Assembly: GCF_025602895.1 (NCBI RefSeq)
Contig: NW_026516211.1
Span: 372,001-436,000, forward strand
DNA: 64,000 nt
Source: Polychytrium aggregatum
Lineage: Eukaryota; Chytridiomycota; Chytridiomycetes; Polychytriales
Direction of reading: 5' to 3'
Under the pieces are notes generated by a model. The model was not told where the DNA came from. It saw only the letters and a list, made by a program, of their open reading frames with translations, and searched no databases. This document shows positions 1 to 12,927 of the stretch, in pieces (the first letter of the stretch is position 1; every line of letters starts with the position of its first letter). The position numbers and the translations under genes were made by a program.

Positions 1-1359
1 CAATCGCAACGTAAGGGCTGCAGTTAGTGCCGGAGCTCGAACAACCGTGTGGTCAACAATCAAACGAATCTCGCCCCGCTGCTGGCTGGCGGCTGCTGGC
101 TGGTGACATAGCTTGGGTCAGGCGGTGAATTGCATCGAGACCGAAAAAGCTTCCTGTGAAGGAAGACCACTGGCAAGTGTTTCGAATGGCCGTCGAGCCG
201 TTGAGTCGGATATGGCCTCGCAAACGTGCGATCCAAGGTCGCAGTACGACGACGACAACTACGACGACCATCACCAGGCCGGCTTGGACCTCCTTTCTTC
301 GTTTTCGGATGCCTCCGCGGTCGGATCGCTGCCTTTTGGAGGCTTGGGCTGTGGCTGTTCAGTCTCCGGATGCGATCGATTCGAAATCCCGTCCGTATTC
401 TTGCCCCTGGCTGCCTCTGAGGAAAGCGCCAGCCAGTTCGCCAGCCAGGTGGGCGGGCGGCCACACGCAGGACGATCTGGCCAGATCCTTACCATTGGCG
501 AGAGCCCTTGCCGTACTTCTTGGGGTGCGAGTTCCAGACAGCGTCGTGAGCCATTGTTGCTATATCCGTGAATCGGAGCGATGGAAGAGAAGGAGGAAAA
601 AGAATTGCTCGCCGGAGAGCCGCGGATATTGCCCGTTTTGCTGTCTGCAGCCGTTCGAACCGGGCTGGGCACTCGCCAGCCCGCCAATCAGATGCGTGGG
701 CCAGGCTCGTGTCGCTGTCGCGCGTGGCTTGTGGCGCGAGAAGAAAAAACCCGTGCGTGGCGCAGGTCGAGACCAATCGGCAAATTGATACGGTGGTGCA
801 AGGGCTGCAGCCGTGATTGGCCAATCGGTGAGTATAAAGCGGTATCGAGGCCGCATCTGAATCTTCGATCTGCATCTCGCCTCGGCTGCGTTTCTGTTGC
901 CTTTCTGCTGGCCGCGGACTATGCCTTTGCTGCTGCGGCCGGCTGTGTTTGGCGGGTGCCGAATCGCTCCGCTCTCTCCCCTGGGTGCTGCCGGGCTTCG
1001 ATGTTTGCGCCCCCGGTGCCAGTTTCCGCTCTACCTGGGCGACCACACGGCGCGACTGCGGCGACGACGTTCCTCAATGATGCTTTTTCAATCAAGCTCA
1101 ACAGTCATAACAATTATGTTGATCTATCTTCTTCACCCTGAGAGGAACGTTGCGCTGCTGTCCGCCCGCCCGGTCGCTCGGTACCTGCGATTCGGGCCGA
1201 AGCACAGTTTGGTTGGAGGTGGTGGATGGGTGGGTGTGGTGTGTTGGCTTGTCAGGGGACAGCCACATCGCGCAAACTACATATCCCGGTGTCTCAAGCG
1301 AGCCGAACGGGTTGTATCGGGGTTGCCATGGGCTTGGCCAACACAGTGCGCCGGCGACT
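1..1359. other. No recognisable gene
   Basis: No reading frame here resembles a known family on either strand. Several open frames of 60-190 codons overlap one another on both strands, as expected of GC-rich DNA low in stop codons. A short GAC/ACG trinucleotide run lies near 246-272. A CCAAT-plus-TATA arrangement near 819-836 precedes a small arginine-rich open frame (ATG near 920) whose N-terminus could pass for a mitochondrial presequence, but no following exon was found before the convergent gene ending at 1360. Confidence 0.5.
818..840 (+). promoter_or_regulatory. Possible CCAAT/TATA promoter
   Basis: The sequence reads CCAAT, about 8 bases, then GTATAAAG on the plus strand, with an ATG about 85 bases downstream in an open frame starting MPLLLRPAV. 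This is seen directly, but without a convincing downstream gene it could be chance. Confidence 0.25.
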
Positions 1360-2661
1360 TCACTCCTTGAGGAGGTGCTTCTGGAAAAATGCCTTGCTCT
1401 TCGCCAGGGCTTCGCGGCGAGCAGTGGTGGCAACGGGGTCTTTCTCGTCGCCGCGACATGCGAATCCGTGGACAGTGCCGGGATAGAAGTTGATCTCCGA
1501 ATCGATTTCGGGTCTGCCCTGCAAGATTCGCTCCGTTTCTTTCTGGTTGGCGGGGGTGAACGTAGGATCGTGCTCGGCAAAGCTATGGGCCGTCCAAGAC
1601 ATTTCCACCAGAACCAGTGCTGATTGTGAGTGATCTACCTGCAGATGGCATGTCTGGCGTGGGCATGTTGGCTCTGGCACATGCAGCACATCGCCGCACC
1701 TGGTAAGCTACCCGGCCCAGGAAACTAAATGCTTACATGAACTGGACGGGCACGGCGATGTTCTTGATATCCGTGGGCACCGAGACGCCGCTGGGATGGA
1801 CAATGGACGAGGCCTGAATCTGCGTCGAGCCGGCCAGCATCCCGGCATACTTGCCGCCGAAACAAAAGCCCTGGGTGCCAATCTTGTGGATGCCAAAATG
1901 CTCCCGCACTTCGGCGAGAGTGGCATCGATGACAGGGACGATTTCTTTTGGGGTATGTCGCATAATCCAGGACGCCATATGCGGCCCCAATCGCAGCATT
2001 CGCCCGACTTGGCTCCAGCGCTGGCCCCAAGTCGTAACAGGGTCCATGAGTCCTGTCGTGCAAATGTTAGTGGAGGGCTCAGCCGCGGGCTCGAACAGCA
2101 TCCATATGAGTGAATGTGCTTGTCCGACCTACCTTCAAATTCCTCGGGACGGCGGGTTGCTGGGTCTCCAAAGAAGAGCTGGAGTGGTGTTAGAATCGGC
2201 AATGTTGACCGCAAGAGGCCCTCGGCACACCTTGTGGTGAGGGAGCCGCAGGATGCAGCAACGGCGGCTCCACAGGCTCATTGGACTGCAGTGTCCCTGG
2301 GCCAATACTCACATCGGGGACAATGCAGAGAAACCCAGCCTTGGCGTAATAGTCCGCAATGAGTCTGTCAAGAGCCCAAGTTTCGATTAACGGCTGGTCT
2401 ACACGCCGGAATCATGCACACTCGTGAGGCATATACTCGCCTGGTATTGGTAAGCTCGTATCCAAAGACGTCGGTGAAGATGACAATGGCGGCTTTGGCC
2501 GAGCCGGGTGGCTGGGCAAAGTACGCCTGGATGTTGGGATTGGTCTGCAGGGGACGGGCGGTTCCGGCGGGCTGCCCGTCCCACAGATGGCCCTTTAGGC
2601 AGCACTCCGAAAGCTGGGCTGGAGAGGTCTCGGGCTGGTTGGCGGTCGAGGCGTCGGCCAT
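1360..2661 (-). CDS. Dienelactone hydrolase family protein
   Basis: An alpha/beta-hydrolase of the dienelactone hydrolase (carboxymethylenebutenolidase) family, about 285 residues, probably cytosolic, acting on small ester or lactone substrates; the exact substrate cannot be read. Five exons fit in phase: 2661-2441, 2364-2313, 2178-2133, 2052-1737, 1582-1360. The N-terminus has the fungal signature CCLKGHLWDG, then AIVIFTDVFGYEL and NTRLIADYYAKAGF. The nucleophile elbow is GFCFGGKY (Cys), the acid lies in AEHDPTF (Asp) and the histidine in GTVHGF, so the Cys-Asp-His triad is complete. Intron 1 has a GC donor (AG|GCGAGT); only that choice restores the NTR-LIAD junction in frame. It is divergent from NBAS. 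Confidence 0.9.
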
Positions 2662-3186
2662 GGCGGCGAGATTGATGAGAGACGAAATGCGGGCGGGGAG
2701 CCCAGCGAGTTGCGTCTTGTGGACGAGCTTGCACCCGGAGAAAGCGACCAGACGGACGGCCTCACAGACACGTGCGGGCCCGTGGAGGTGCCGCGCAACA
2801 TGACGAAGTGGGTCGATGCCGACGAACGAGCTCTCTGCCGGGATCGCTGCGTGGGCGATCTTTGCCGTCACCGGCTTGACGACGACGCTTTCATGAGAGA
2901 CCCGCCGTTCCATTTCCTGGGTGCTGTGGGCCGCGTCGGCCGTCCACGTGGCCGGTGTCCTGTCTTGGTTTGGACAAGCCGCATTCGATCGGGCCGGGTG
3001 CTGTTGGTGTTCATCGCTGACTTTCGTCCCTGGCTCACCGCCGAGCCTGCTTCCCAGAGCCTGCCTCCCGGAGCTTCCCAGAGCTTCCCGGAGCTTCCCA
3101 GAGCTTCCCAGAGCTTGCCTCCCTGAGCTTCCTGCTCGACTGCGATTTCTCTCGACACTCTCCATCTTCGCGATCGGCCGGTCCCA
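2662..3186. promoter_or_regulatory. Shared divergent promoter region, DLH / NBAS
   Basis: A 525-base interval between two divergent start codons, so it should hold both promoters. No clear TATA box was seen. It contains the GAGCTTCCC-type tandem array listed separately. The long open frame crossing it on the minus strand is the upstream extension of DLH exon 1 and has no family similarity. Confidence 0.5.
3048..3140. repeat. Imperfect ~10-bp minisatellite (GAGCTTCCCA-like)
   Basis: About eight imperfect copies of a 10-base unit close to GAGCTTCCCA, some with GCCTGCCTCC variants, inside the divergent DLH/NBAS promoter and ending about 50 bases before the NBAS start codon. Confidence 0.8.
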
Positions 3187-6100
3187 ATGGCCACCCCGCC
3201 ACCACATCATTCTGCGGCTCCGGGCGCTCAAGAGGACGTCTTCCTCTTCGAACGGTCCCAGGTCGCAGCATGGTCGTCGCAGCCCCCTGTAAGTGTCATC
3301 GACACATGTCTCCGATGCCGTGCTGTCGCCCTGCCGAAATCAGAGTCCGCAGGCGTATGTGTGCTTTGGTCCGGCCACTCACCCCTTGCATGGCTTCGAT
3401 CTTTTGCGACGGCACGCCCAATACTCATGTGTGCTGCGGCAACCATCCATAGGAAACCAAGAGATATCTCCCTCCGCAGACCGATCCAAACTATTCAGAT
3501 CTTCCTGGACGCATCCTGGCAAACGTCGCCTCAGTAGTCGCCGGTGCACTCGATGGAACTGTGCTTTCACCCTCGATCCCACCGTCTCTACTCAAATCTC
3601 TTCCAAAGACCCAGCACCCACACACAATCCAACTCTCTCCCTGCAGGGCGTATTTGGCGATTCTCTTTGAAGACAGGCTCCAGATACGCTTCTGTGATTC
3701 CGAGTCACACAGCGCCGTCGGCATGGTCCTCGAGCGCGACGACTTTCCGGGCTGGCGCAAGCTGTGCTGGTCGCCCGACTCCAAGTTCCTGGCCATCGCC
3801 TCCAGCATCGGCTCGATTCGGGTCGTGCATATCGAAAGCGCTGGCTACTGCACCATTGGTCCGCACGTCACCAAACCCCACTCGGTACCATCGTCGGTCT
3901 GGATCGATTGGGAAAAATATGGAGTCGACCCACGCAAGGAGCGTCTCGGCATCGTCGATCCGTTCTGCTTTCTGGCATTCACTGACCTCGGTCCGATCCA
4001 GGCCGATGGGCACTCCTACACCCACCGGCTTGTGTCCATCAACTACAGCGGCATGTTGGTCTCTTATATCCTGAACGAGGCCGAGTTTTCACGCACATCT
4101 GCAGACCGCAAATTTCCGCTGCATCTCCCAAAATGCACCCGGGAACATCCCGACCTCCTGGTCTTTGACCATGCTGCTTCCTTCCAGTCAACCCACTCGT
4201 ATATCTCGGCTGTCCTGCTCGATCCTCAATCCAAGGCCCTGATTCTCTCGGGCAAGCCAGCACCACAAAAAGCTAGCTCGTCTGCATCGGCCTCGCCAGA
4301 GGACTTCATTACCCGATGGACCATCCACGACTCCGCGCCCCACTATCGTGCGGCCGAACCCTCGGCTCTGTCGCCCGCGGAAGAATGCGCCATCTCGGCC
4401 GATGCCGATGGATTCTGGTACAGCGTCAGCAAGATGTTTTCCATTTGGAGCTCCTCCCCAGCCTCTACCGCCGGCTTGGTCCACCATCTCGCGCTCTCCC
4501 CTGACTCTTCGCTACTTGCATCGCTGGATACGAATGGCCTCCTCAAGATCTGGCGGCTGCACCCGATGGAGCTGCTCCACGTATGGAGTAGCAAAGCTCT
4601 TTCCGAAGCCTACCTGCCATCCTCGTCGTCAGCACTTTCCAAATCGCTGCCTCCGACAGAAACTCCTGCTGTGGTCTCGACCGTGGAGTGGTGGTCTCCA
4701 ACCAGCGTGGCGCTCACCTTTTCCAACGGCAGTCTTGTTCTGGCTGCCTTGCCATCTCTCAGCAATCTGCTCGGCGACAAGCCCGAACTATTCAATGACC
4801 CTCGTCCCGTCATCGCTCCGATCCCCAATGAAAAGTTGTATGCCCTCGAGTGCGATCGGCAGGTTCTCCGATACCAGTTTGTCCGCTATGGCCCCTCCTG
4901 GCGAATGGTTCGCGTCAATGCCGAAGCCGATGCGGCCCACCCACAAAGCACCGCCGCTGCCGCCCAGTTGACTCTAGCCGAATGGATTGCGGCTCTTGTG
5001 TCCGAAAGACTCGCCTTTATCACCCAGGTCTTTGTTGGCGATGTCGCTGGCCCGGCCGCACCTGAGACTCGGCCTCCAGTCTCGGTAGTCGAGAGCAGCT
5101 ATACTCTCTGGACGGTGGTCAAGATGACGGTCCACGACGCCATTTCGCGCAAGCTCGAGCTGCGCGAATACAGCCAAGCCCTGGCGCTGGCCCAGCGATT
5201 TGGCATCAACCCCGACAGAATCTACCAACACCAATGGACACACGAGCCGCTCACTGAAGAGTCAGTCCCGGCGTGTCTTGGGCAGATAAAGGACCGCTCG
5301 TGGGTTCTTGACGTCTGTCTGAGTCGCATTCCCGACCACCCCCGACTGGCGCGGCAGCTACTTCTCTATGCCCTTGACCAGACAGGCATCGTCAAAGAGC
5401 ACGATGTCGATACCGAAATCGAGGATGTCCTCTCCGGTGCCCCGACCGACTTTGAATCCAGCGCCGCACACCTGCAGCGGACACGATTTCTCCAACAATA
5501 TGCGCTGCAAGATGCCATCCTGCCGTCCACCGATATCTTGATTCTCTATCGAAGGAAAGCGCTGCACTACCTTGCCATGCTCGAGACCCACCAAGCGATC
5601 TACGCCTCGGCTGACTACTCCCAGTTCCCCCACAAGTACAGCACATTCCCCCTCCACCTTGCCCACTTTCGCGACTCTGGTCTCTTGAAGCTGGCTGAGG
5701 AGTTTGCTGTCTGTGGCAATGTCACTGCCCTCGAGGTCATGCTGACTCGCCATGGGGCGGAGCTGCTTAACTATCGCATCTCGCTATTGAATTTGATCCC
5801 AGAGAGCGTCGATCCAGAGACGTACAGTCGTTTGCTGCCGCGTATCGACGCTAGAACTGACACTGAGGAACTCTGGGTCACGATCCCATGGCGCGTCAAG
5901 GACTGGTCTGAAGCGTCGCAGATTGTCGACGAGTTCTTGATCATGACCGACTCCGATGATCCCGCAACAGCACGGCCCAGGATTGCGGCCACCGAGACCA
6001 CCCTTCTTGCTCGCCGCGAGTATCCGTTGGCGCATAGCGAGCTCACCGATTGGTACATTCGTCGAGCCTACGAAATCGAGGAAAGGTCTGGGCTCGTCAA

Positions 6101-9100
6101 CTTTGCTCGGGCATTCGTGCATCTGGGTATTGCAAGCCGCGTGGATGGCCTCCAGGATCTGTTCGAGGACTTGTGCACCCTCTATTCGCTTGTTTATGAG
6201 TTTTACGACCCATCGTCGGAGCTCTGTGCGGACATGTCGCTCCCAAAGCTACAAGCACTGTCGAGCTCACAAGTTTTCGAGCTCTTTGTCGCCCGCATCA
6301 CCCGAGATACCCTTCTCGACGATTTTCAGCGGAGCATTCTCCCCTATCTCTCCTCGGTAGCGCGGCGATGGGACCGGAGCATCCAGCCAGATGGCAGGAC
6401 ATCGTACCAAGATATGGAGCTGATTCAGAACCCTCTCACGCTGCTGCGCGAGTACCTCCTGAATCTATCGCACACCCACCTGGACTGGTGCTGTTTGATT
6501 TTCGAGCAGTCTGCTTCGGCCCTCGTGTCTGGCACTGGGGGCGAGCCCATTATCCGCAGCCTGGAGAGCATCTACGACTTTGCCTTTGAAGTCCTCTACG
6601 ACTGCCCCGACCCAGATGCCGTCGAGCTCAAGGAGCGCTTTCTGGCCTGCCTGACTAGCCTTGCCGGCATCGAGCAGCAAGCAGACTCGGGTGACTCATG
6701 GGAGGACCAACTTCGAGTAGAGGAGCTCGACATGGTGGAGCCGCTCTCGAATCTCTATCGCACTCGGATCCAAGAGCTCGAGAAACACATCAAGGCATCC
6801 AAGGTTTTGTCAAAGTACCGGCTGGGCAAGCCTCTTGCCTGGTTTGTCTCTTCCTCTAAGAAGCAAGACGAGCAGCGCTTGGTTTTGGCAAAGCTGGCTC
6901 GGACTTTGAAGGGCCCAGGCGTCTCCCGCGAAGCTCAGTGGAACACGCTTTTGGCCGACGCTCTCGATCTCCGCAACTGGGGGGCGCTTGCGGGGCTTCC
7001 TGTCGTCGAGCTCTACAAGGAAATCACCGGCGTTGCTCTCGTTTCGCAGAACTTTGTTTTCGCGAGATCGGTGCTGCTCCCGAGTGACCGTATGCCGCCG
7101 ATTCCGCCCGATGAGATCGAGGATCTTGTTCTCGATGCATCTCGGGAGTACTTCGACAACGCCGACAGTGCCAACATGTACGAAGGAAGCCTGAAGCTGG
7201 CGTACGACTGGTGAGTCTGTTGGCTGCCTTGCTTTGTCGCAGCTCTGCCCAGCCTTGGCCCTCCGCCACATATCCGATTCAACCTTGGGCATGCTCGACT
7301 GTAGTGCGGACGGAGCCTAACATGCTTTCGCCGCTGTTCTCTGCCCGTGGTGGACGCGCAACCGGTAGTCTTCGAATCTTGCCAGAGTCTCCGCGACTCA
7401 AGACCGAGCTTGAGTACATAGAAGCCTGCCATGCGTTGGCCACCGTCTACCGGGTCTCCTTTAACGAAGCCGAGATTTTACCGATCCAAATCCGCATCCA
7501 GGGCGATCCTTTCGCTCTGATTCACACCGCCTTGAGCAACGGCGTCGTTAGAAACGCATACAAGTCGCCTGCCGCCCTCCTTGAAATCGCCCGCAAACTC
7601 GGTCACGCCGACGCGACATCGAGGGTCCGGGTGCGTGCGCTCTGTGCACTGGCGGCCCTCGATGTCGAGGACTATCAAGGTGCATTCGATCACCTCAAGT
7701 CCATCATCCACGGCGATGCTGCGGTCAAAGGATCGGCCAAAGTCGAGGTTGCGCAAGTCTGCAAGCGGCTGTCCGAGACAAGGCGCTTCGACGATCTGAA
7801 TGTCAAGATGACCGTGATCGGATATGGTCTCACCGTGTGTCCTCCTGGAGAGATCGCGGCGCTCCTCCAGATTTGGCGCAGCCTTGAAGCCGAGCGTCTG
7901 TCGCATTCGGCGCTCCTTCTGGAAGATGACACTGACAGCCGAACCGGCGAATCATTGATGCCGAGGTTGAGCCAGCTTCTGAAGAACGGCGAGTTTGATC
8001 AATCGCTTGCCATGGCCGAGATCCAGTCTGCTTTGGATCAATACGATTTGACAGGCAACGAGCTCGGCATCGATCAAGCTTTCGTTCAAGTCCATGACTT
8101 GTATTCGTCAAGCGCCGTGGTAGCCAGCCCTGCTGAGACTTATCGCTTCGTGCCGGACGAGAGCGCTGTCGACTCAGATACCTTCGCGAAGCGACCCTTA
8201 CGTCTCTTACAGATCCTAGACCGACTCAGACAGTCGCGATTTGGTGTCTGGTCAGAGTCATCCGTCGCTGATCGCGATCTTGTCAATATCGCCGTCCAAT
8301 CCTACGAGAGTGACGCCATGCTAGCACTGGCGTACCTGCTTCATCTTTCGCAGGTACATTGTTGCTTTCAGTCTTGAACTTGTCGACAAGCGCCACTGCG
8401 GGCTTGCATATCAGAACTTTTAATCCCAACGGCACCTTCTCGCCATTTTGGTGCGGCGTGACTGTGTCGATGGGGCTGTAGGGCTCATATGTTGTCGTGG
8501 TGATATAGCCCTCATTGCTTTGCCAGTGGGCACAGACGAAGGCCCGATACTGAACGTTCTCGTATCCACCGACCACAGGATTCCAGCGCAAGCCCCTTCT
8601 TCGATTCCTTGCATCCCTCCCAAATCCACGAACAACTTGCGTGCTACTACTTCTCTCTGCGAGCTCTCTACCACATCGCCAACCAACAGAGTGCGCACTT
8701 GCTCCTGAAGCTTGTCTCCTATCCACCCAGGGAGATCATGGCCCTCGTACGTGCTATCCCTCTGGATCTCCTCCAGGGACAGCCTGGAGCTGACCGGTTC
8801 GCAGAGGCTGTCCAGCTCTCGAGCAGATACTCGGGGCTCTTGAAGAACAAGCGCCAACAGCAACTACTCGAGTCCATCTTCCTCGACGGTACCATTTCCA
8901 AGGACCGCTTCGAGTCCGATGCATTCTACCGCCTCGAGTCTCTGAAACAGCTTGTGCGGACGACAAACTTCTCGACGGTCGAGACAGTGATTTCCGTTGC
9001 CGAGCATTATCAAATCAATCGCGAGGAAATCGTTCTTGCCCACACTTTTTGGATTCTGAGCGAGCCAAGCCTGGACGTCACCGTAGTTCAGCATCATCTA

Positions 9101-12100
9101 GCAGTCTACCAGGAGATCATCGACACATACCCTGCGGCGACCCTCAAGATCCTTCAATCCGTTCATCCGCTCGTAAGTGCTGCAATCTGGCCAAGTCCCG
9201 AACGGCTACTCGCGCTGGATACTGTCGTGCAGCCCCTCAACTTCACATCCATGAGCATATTTCCTCTGACATGATCCCGGATACACTGTTAGCTTGTACA
9301 CAGCGAACTGTCCACATTGTCGACATTTTACCAGCTCCATCTGGAATGCCAGGAGCGCGTTGGCTTGGAGGTAAGAGCTGGAATCGTATGTCTCGATTGG
9401 ATAGGACATATCGTCCATCCAAACCGGGCTACGAGGGTCCAGCGGTGCATCCGCAGCACATCTGAGACGCATATGCAGCGCATCTGAGGCACAGCTGTGA
9501 CACGTCTTGCTGTGTGGCTTGATTTTTGCGACCGCTAGCTGACCCCCATGACATGTCACATCTCCAGGATACTCTCCTTGGCGAACAGCTCCGGCTGCGT
9601 ATTGGGCTCTTGGATAAAATCCTGGGCCAGAGCTCGCTTCGCGGTCTGAGACTGAGGTCGTTCCTTGCTGCCAACATTGAGGGGAAGCAAGCTTACACAG
9701 TGCTCTGGGCCGATCTTCCACAGTCCCGAGAGGCATTGGAGGGCTTCTTGGATATTCTGCCGAGGTATTTCCATGGCGCACGGGATTGTCTGGCAGTGAC
9801 GTTACTGCACTCGTAGCTCAACCGCTGACCCATAATCCGTTGCCCTGCTGGTAGCTGCCTTGCCTTGCGCTTTATCGAGTCCTTCCAAGACGAGTCGGGC
9901 ATCTCCGACCCTATTCGCCTGTCTGAGGGCGATCTCTTCGGCGTGGCCAGTACGGTTTCCATCACCTATATTGACAACCTCCTCAAGCTGATGGATTGGG
10001 ACTACAGTGATCTTGATCGGTAGGCGAATGCTGTGGCGCTGTCGCCTGCCATTTGTTGGCTAGCAATGATGTGCACTAACTCTTCTCCTGGTCTGTCCAT
10101 CTATAGGCTTGTCGAAGTCATGGACGAGACCCGCTCGCTGCTGCCGCGGCTCCTTGCCATTGACGTCACACGTATCGCAGCCAGTTTCTGCACCGGCGAG
10201 AAGGTCTGTATGATTCGGTCCAATATCCAAACGCAGGGCACTGAAGGCCTCTGGTCCATAGCATCTGCATCCGTATCTTGAGCAGAGGTTTTGGCCCTGC
10301 GGCCTTGGTTTGATTGAATTCGTCTCAACGTCGCCTCAACATCGCATCTTCTCGCTTGTTCTGTCGACCTGCCGGTATTCGTTCGCGGGGGAGATGTACA
10401 AGATGCAATTGGATTAATTCGAGCGATTGGGATCGGTCGTCGGACACAGGCTATCGTTGTTCCAATCCAGGTCCGCCAAGACTTTGCAAAGAGCTGTATC
10501 TCAGCTTTACGGGCACGCGGCTCCGAGGTAGTGTTCATGACCGCCAAACCCTTGCAGGACGAGCCCTCTGACTGCCTTGGGCCAAGCCACTAACCCCCGA
10601 TACATATACCGGATGTGCCCAGGGCGACTCTGAAGCACTTTTGGAGATCGAGCATATTTCCACTCACTTGGACACAGTCATTCAGCTCTACCATATTGTT
10701 GATCCAACCCGTGACGAAAGTATCCCCATCGAGCGCATTCAACAGTTTGACATGCTCTTTGGGGCCGAGGTTCCCGAGGTCGTTGCGCTGTGCATGAAGA
10801 TGGCGATCGCAGGGACATCTGCACGAATTATGACCGAGATTGCTGGGCTGATGGCGCAAACATGCGTCAACGTTGCCGATGCTGCCCAGCTCTCGGTCGA
10901 TCGCGTCTACCGTGAATCGCTGCTTGCGGTCGTCGGCAACCCATCCTTGCTTGCATATCGCAACATCTTCCGGAAGGGCGTCGACTCGCCGCTTGCCGCT
11001 ATCGACCGCATCGTTGCTGCCGTTTCAGAGTTTGAGGTGCAAGGTCTCGCCGACGAATCGAACCTCTGGGGCGACTCTGAAGAATCAGCGGCATCATTAT
11101 CGTCCCCGGGGCAGCAGAGCGCCAAGGTTCTGGAGGATGCTGTGCGAGTTACTCTGAGCGAAGTTATTCAGAACACAGGCAGCTTCAGCAGCGAGCTTCG
11201 CGTGGGAATCTCCAAAATCATCGAGAAAGTAGGGCGAAGCGGTAGTCCTTGCGATGCCGATCTGCTTGCGACACGATTTCTCTGCCGCTGCTGCTGATCA
11301 TGAACGAGATGACTGACACATGAACTCTACTGTACATGCACCCGCCATCATTACCACGGCCCAGCATTTCAGAGTGGACCCATCCAGCAATGAGATCTTG
11401 CAGACAACCAAGCTGGAGCATACCCTCCAAATGACATGGTCCAGACAGGTACGGCTGATTTGGGCAGAGTTGCTCCTGGGCTGCTCCTGGGGTGCCGCCC
11501 ATCTTTGGGACCACGCCCTTGCTCTGCACCAGGGAATGTTGGTCTAACATAGCGGCAACGCACTGCAGCTCCCCGATGGCTACCGCAGCACCGAGACCTG
11601 CCAAAGGGATCTGTTTAAGAGCCTGTTGGCCGAGTCAAGTGACCTGCGTCACTTTGATGGCTTGGTCGAGATTCTGTCGGATTGGGCACCTTCGCTCCCG
11701 GCAGCTCCAGCGGCTCTCCATGCACTGCCGGACTACCTGGACGATTGCTGGCGAGACTTGGTTCTTTGGGTCGCCGACAAGGAGTATTGGGACAGCCTCA
11801 TAGATGTGCGACTTGGCAACAACAAGTTTGATCTGATTTCGGAAAAGGTAACGTGAACTCGCGAGCGCCTCCTTGACGTTCCCGTGGAATCTACGCCGCC
11901 CCGCTCTATCGATCGACATGTGCCAGACAGCAGGCATTGCGATTTGGACTAACTTGGCCGCGCCTCATTTGCCGAATGTGTCTGGATTCCCACCGTAACC
12001 CGGCTCCATCTCATGCCATTGTCGCGGCGGAAACATCGCGGATGCTGTCTCGGCAAGCAGACTGAAATCGACCTCTTCAAGTTTCTGGAACCATCGGACT

Positions 12101-12759
12101 TCAATCATGTCGTTTATCTACAGCACGCCCTTTTGTCTCCGCGTCGCGCGGTTCGGGAGAGAGCCGCTGCTCGCATCATCGAGAGTGCATCCACTCCAGA
12201 AACTACCTCGGAGGAGATCCACTTCTCGGTCATGTACGATCGTCTGCTGCACATCCTGTTTTGTGCTCGCGGATTCGCCCCCAGGGCCATCGGTACCCCG
12301 CTTTGGGGCGCCCTTTGCCGGACGGCGCTGGATTTTGGCCCCTCAATCACGGAGCGCTCGCAAGAGTCAGGCTCTGGTGTCTATGGCGATGGAATGGACG
12401 ACCATCGCGGCGTGGTCCTTCAGATCATTGCTGGCGCGGTGCTTGAGCACCACTACACCGCTGCCAGCCAACTATGCACTGCATACATGGGTGGTGCTCG
12501 GTCCGAGTTTGGCAGTGGCTTTGGCATGCGCATTGCCGTCCTTGCTCGCGTCCTGACCCAGAGCCTGAATCGCAATCGCTTTGGCCGAGCCACGGCCGAG
12601 CTTCCGCAAGACTGGACCGATCGTACCAACACCGATTTCAACCGCGAAGTCAAAGCCATCCGGTGGGCTATGGGAACCGAGGGCATCTCAAGCGATCATG
12701 CCCCGATTGCACTGATGCAAACTGCTCGCTTCCACATCCACAACAAGTTTGGTATTTGA
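3187..12759 (+). CDS. NBAS: NBAS ortholog (Sec39-domain ER tethering subunit)
   Basis: A protein of about 2,566 residues matching animal NBAS from end to end. NBAS is the Sec39-like subunit of the NRZ/Dsl1 complex, which captures COPI vesicles at the ER; in animals it is also linked to nonsense-mediated decay. Exon 1 (3187-3288) encodes the conserved EDVFLFERSQVAAW. Exon 2 (3453-7210) has the N-terminal beta-propeller (WRKLCWSPDSKFLAIAS) and the Sec39 domain (FGINPDRIYQHQW, IKDRSWVLDVCLSR, RVKDWSEA, LTDWYIRRAYEIEE). Further exons: 7369-8353, 8579-9172, 9568-9764, 9855-10019, 10107-10203, about 10286-10395, a 25-nt exon 10471-10495, 10623-11228, 11365-11448, 11569-11847 and 12061-12759. All phases agree; only the 10.2-10.6 kb exons are uncertain. 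The last exon has a tandem AAGCAG acceptor. Confidence 0.95.
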
Positions 12760-12817
12760 CCCACTTTGCTTTCGTGGTTTCATTGGTCTGGTGCAGACTA
12801 TGTGCCAGGTGATGCTC

Positions 12818-12823
12818 AATAAA
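12818..12823 (+). terminator. Polyadenylation signal of NBAS
   Basis: AATAAA on the plus strand 58 bases after the NBAS stop codon, before the convergent gene model ending at 12928. Confidence 0.6.
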
Positions 12824-12927
12824 ATCCAGACAAAGGACGCTGAGATATTCGAGTTCTGTTTCGCCGCTGTCGTCGCAGAGCGGTCCAGCATCGAGAGGTC
12901 CCTCGCCGAGATGCTGCTGGCCGACTT

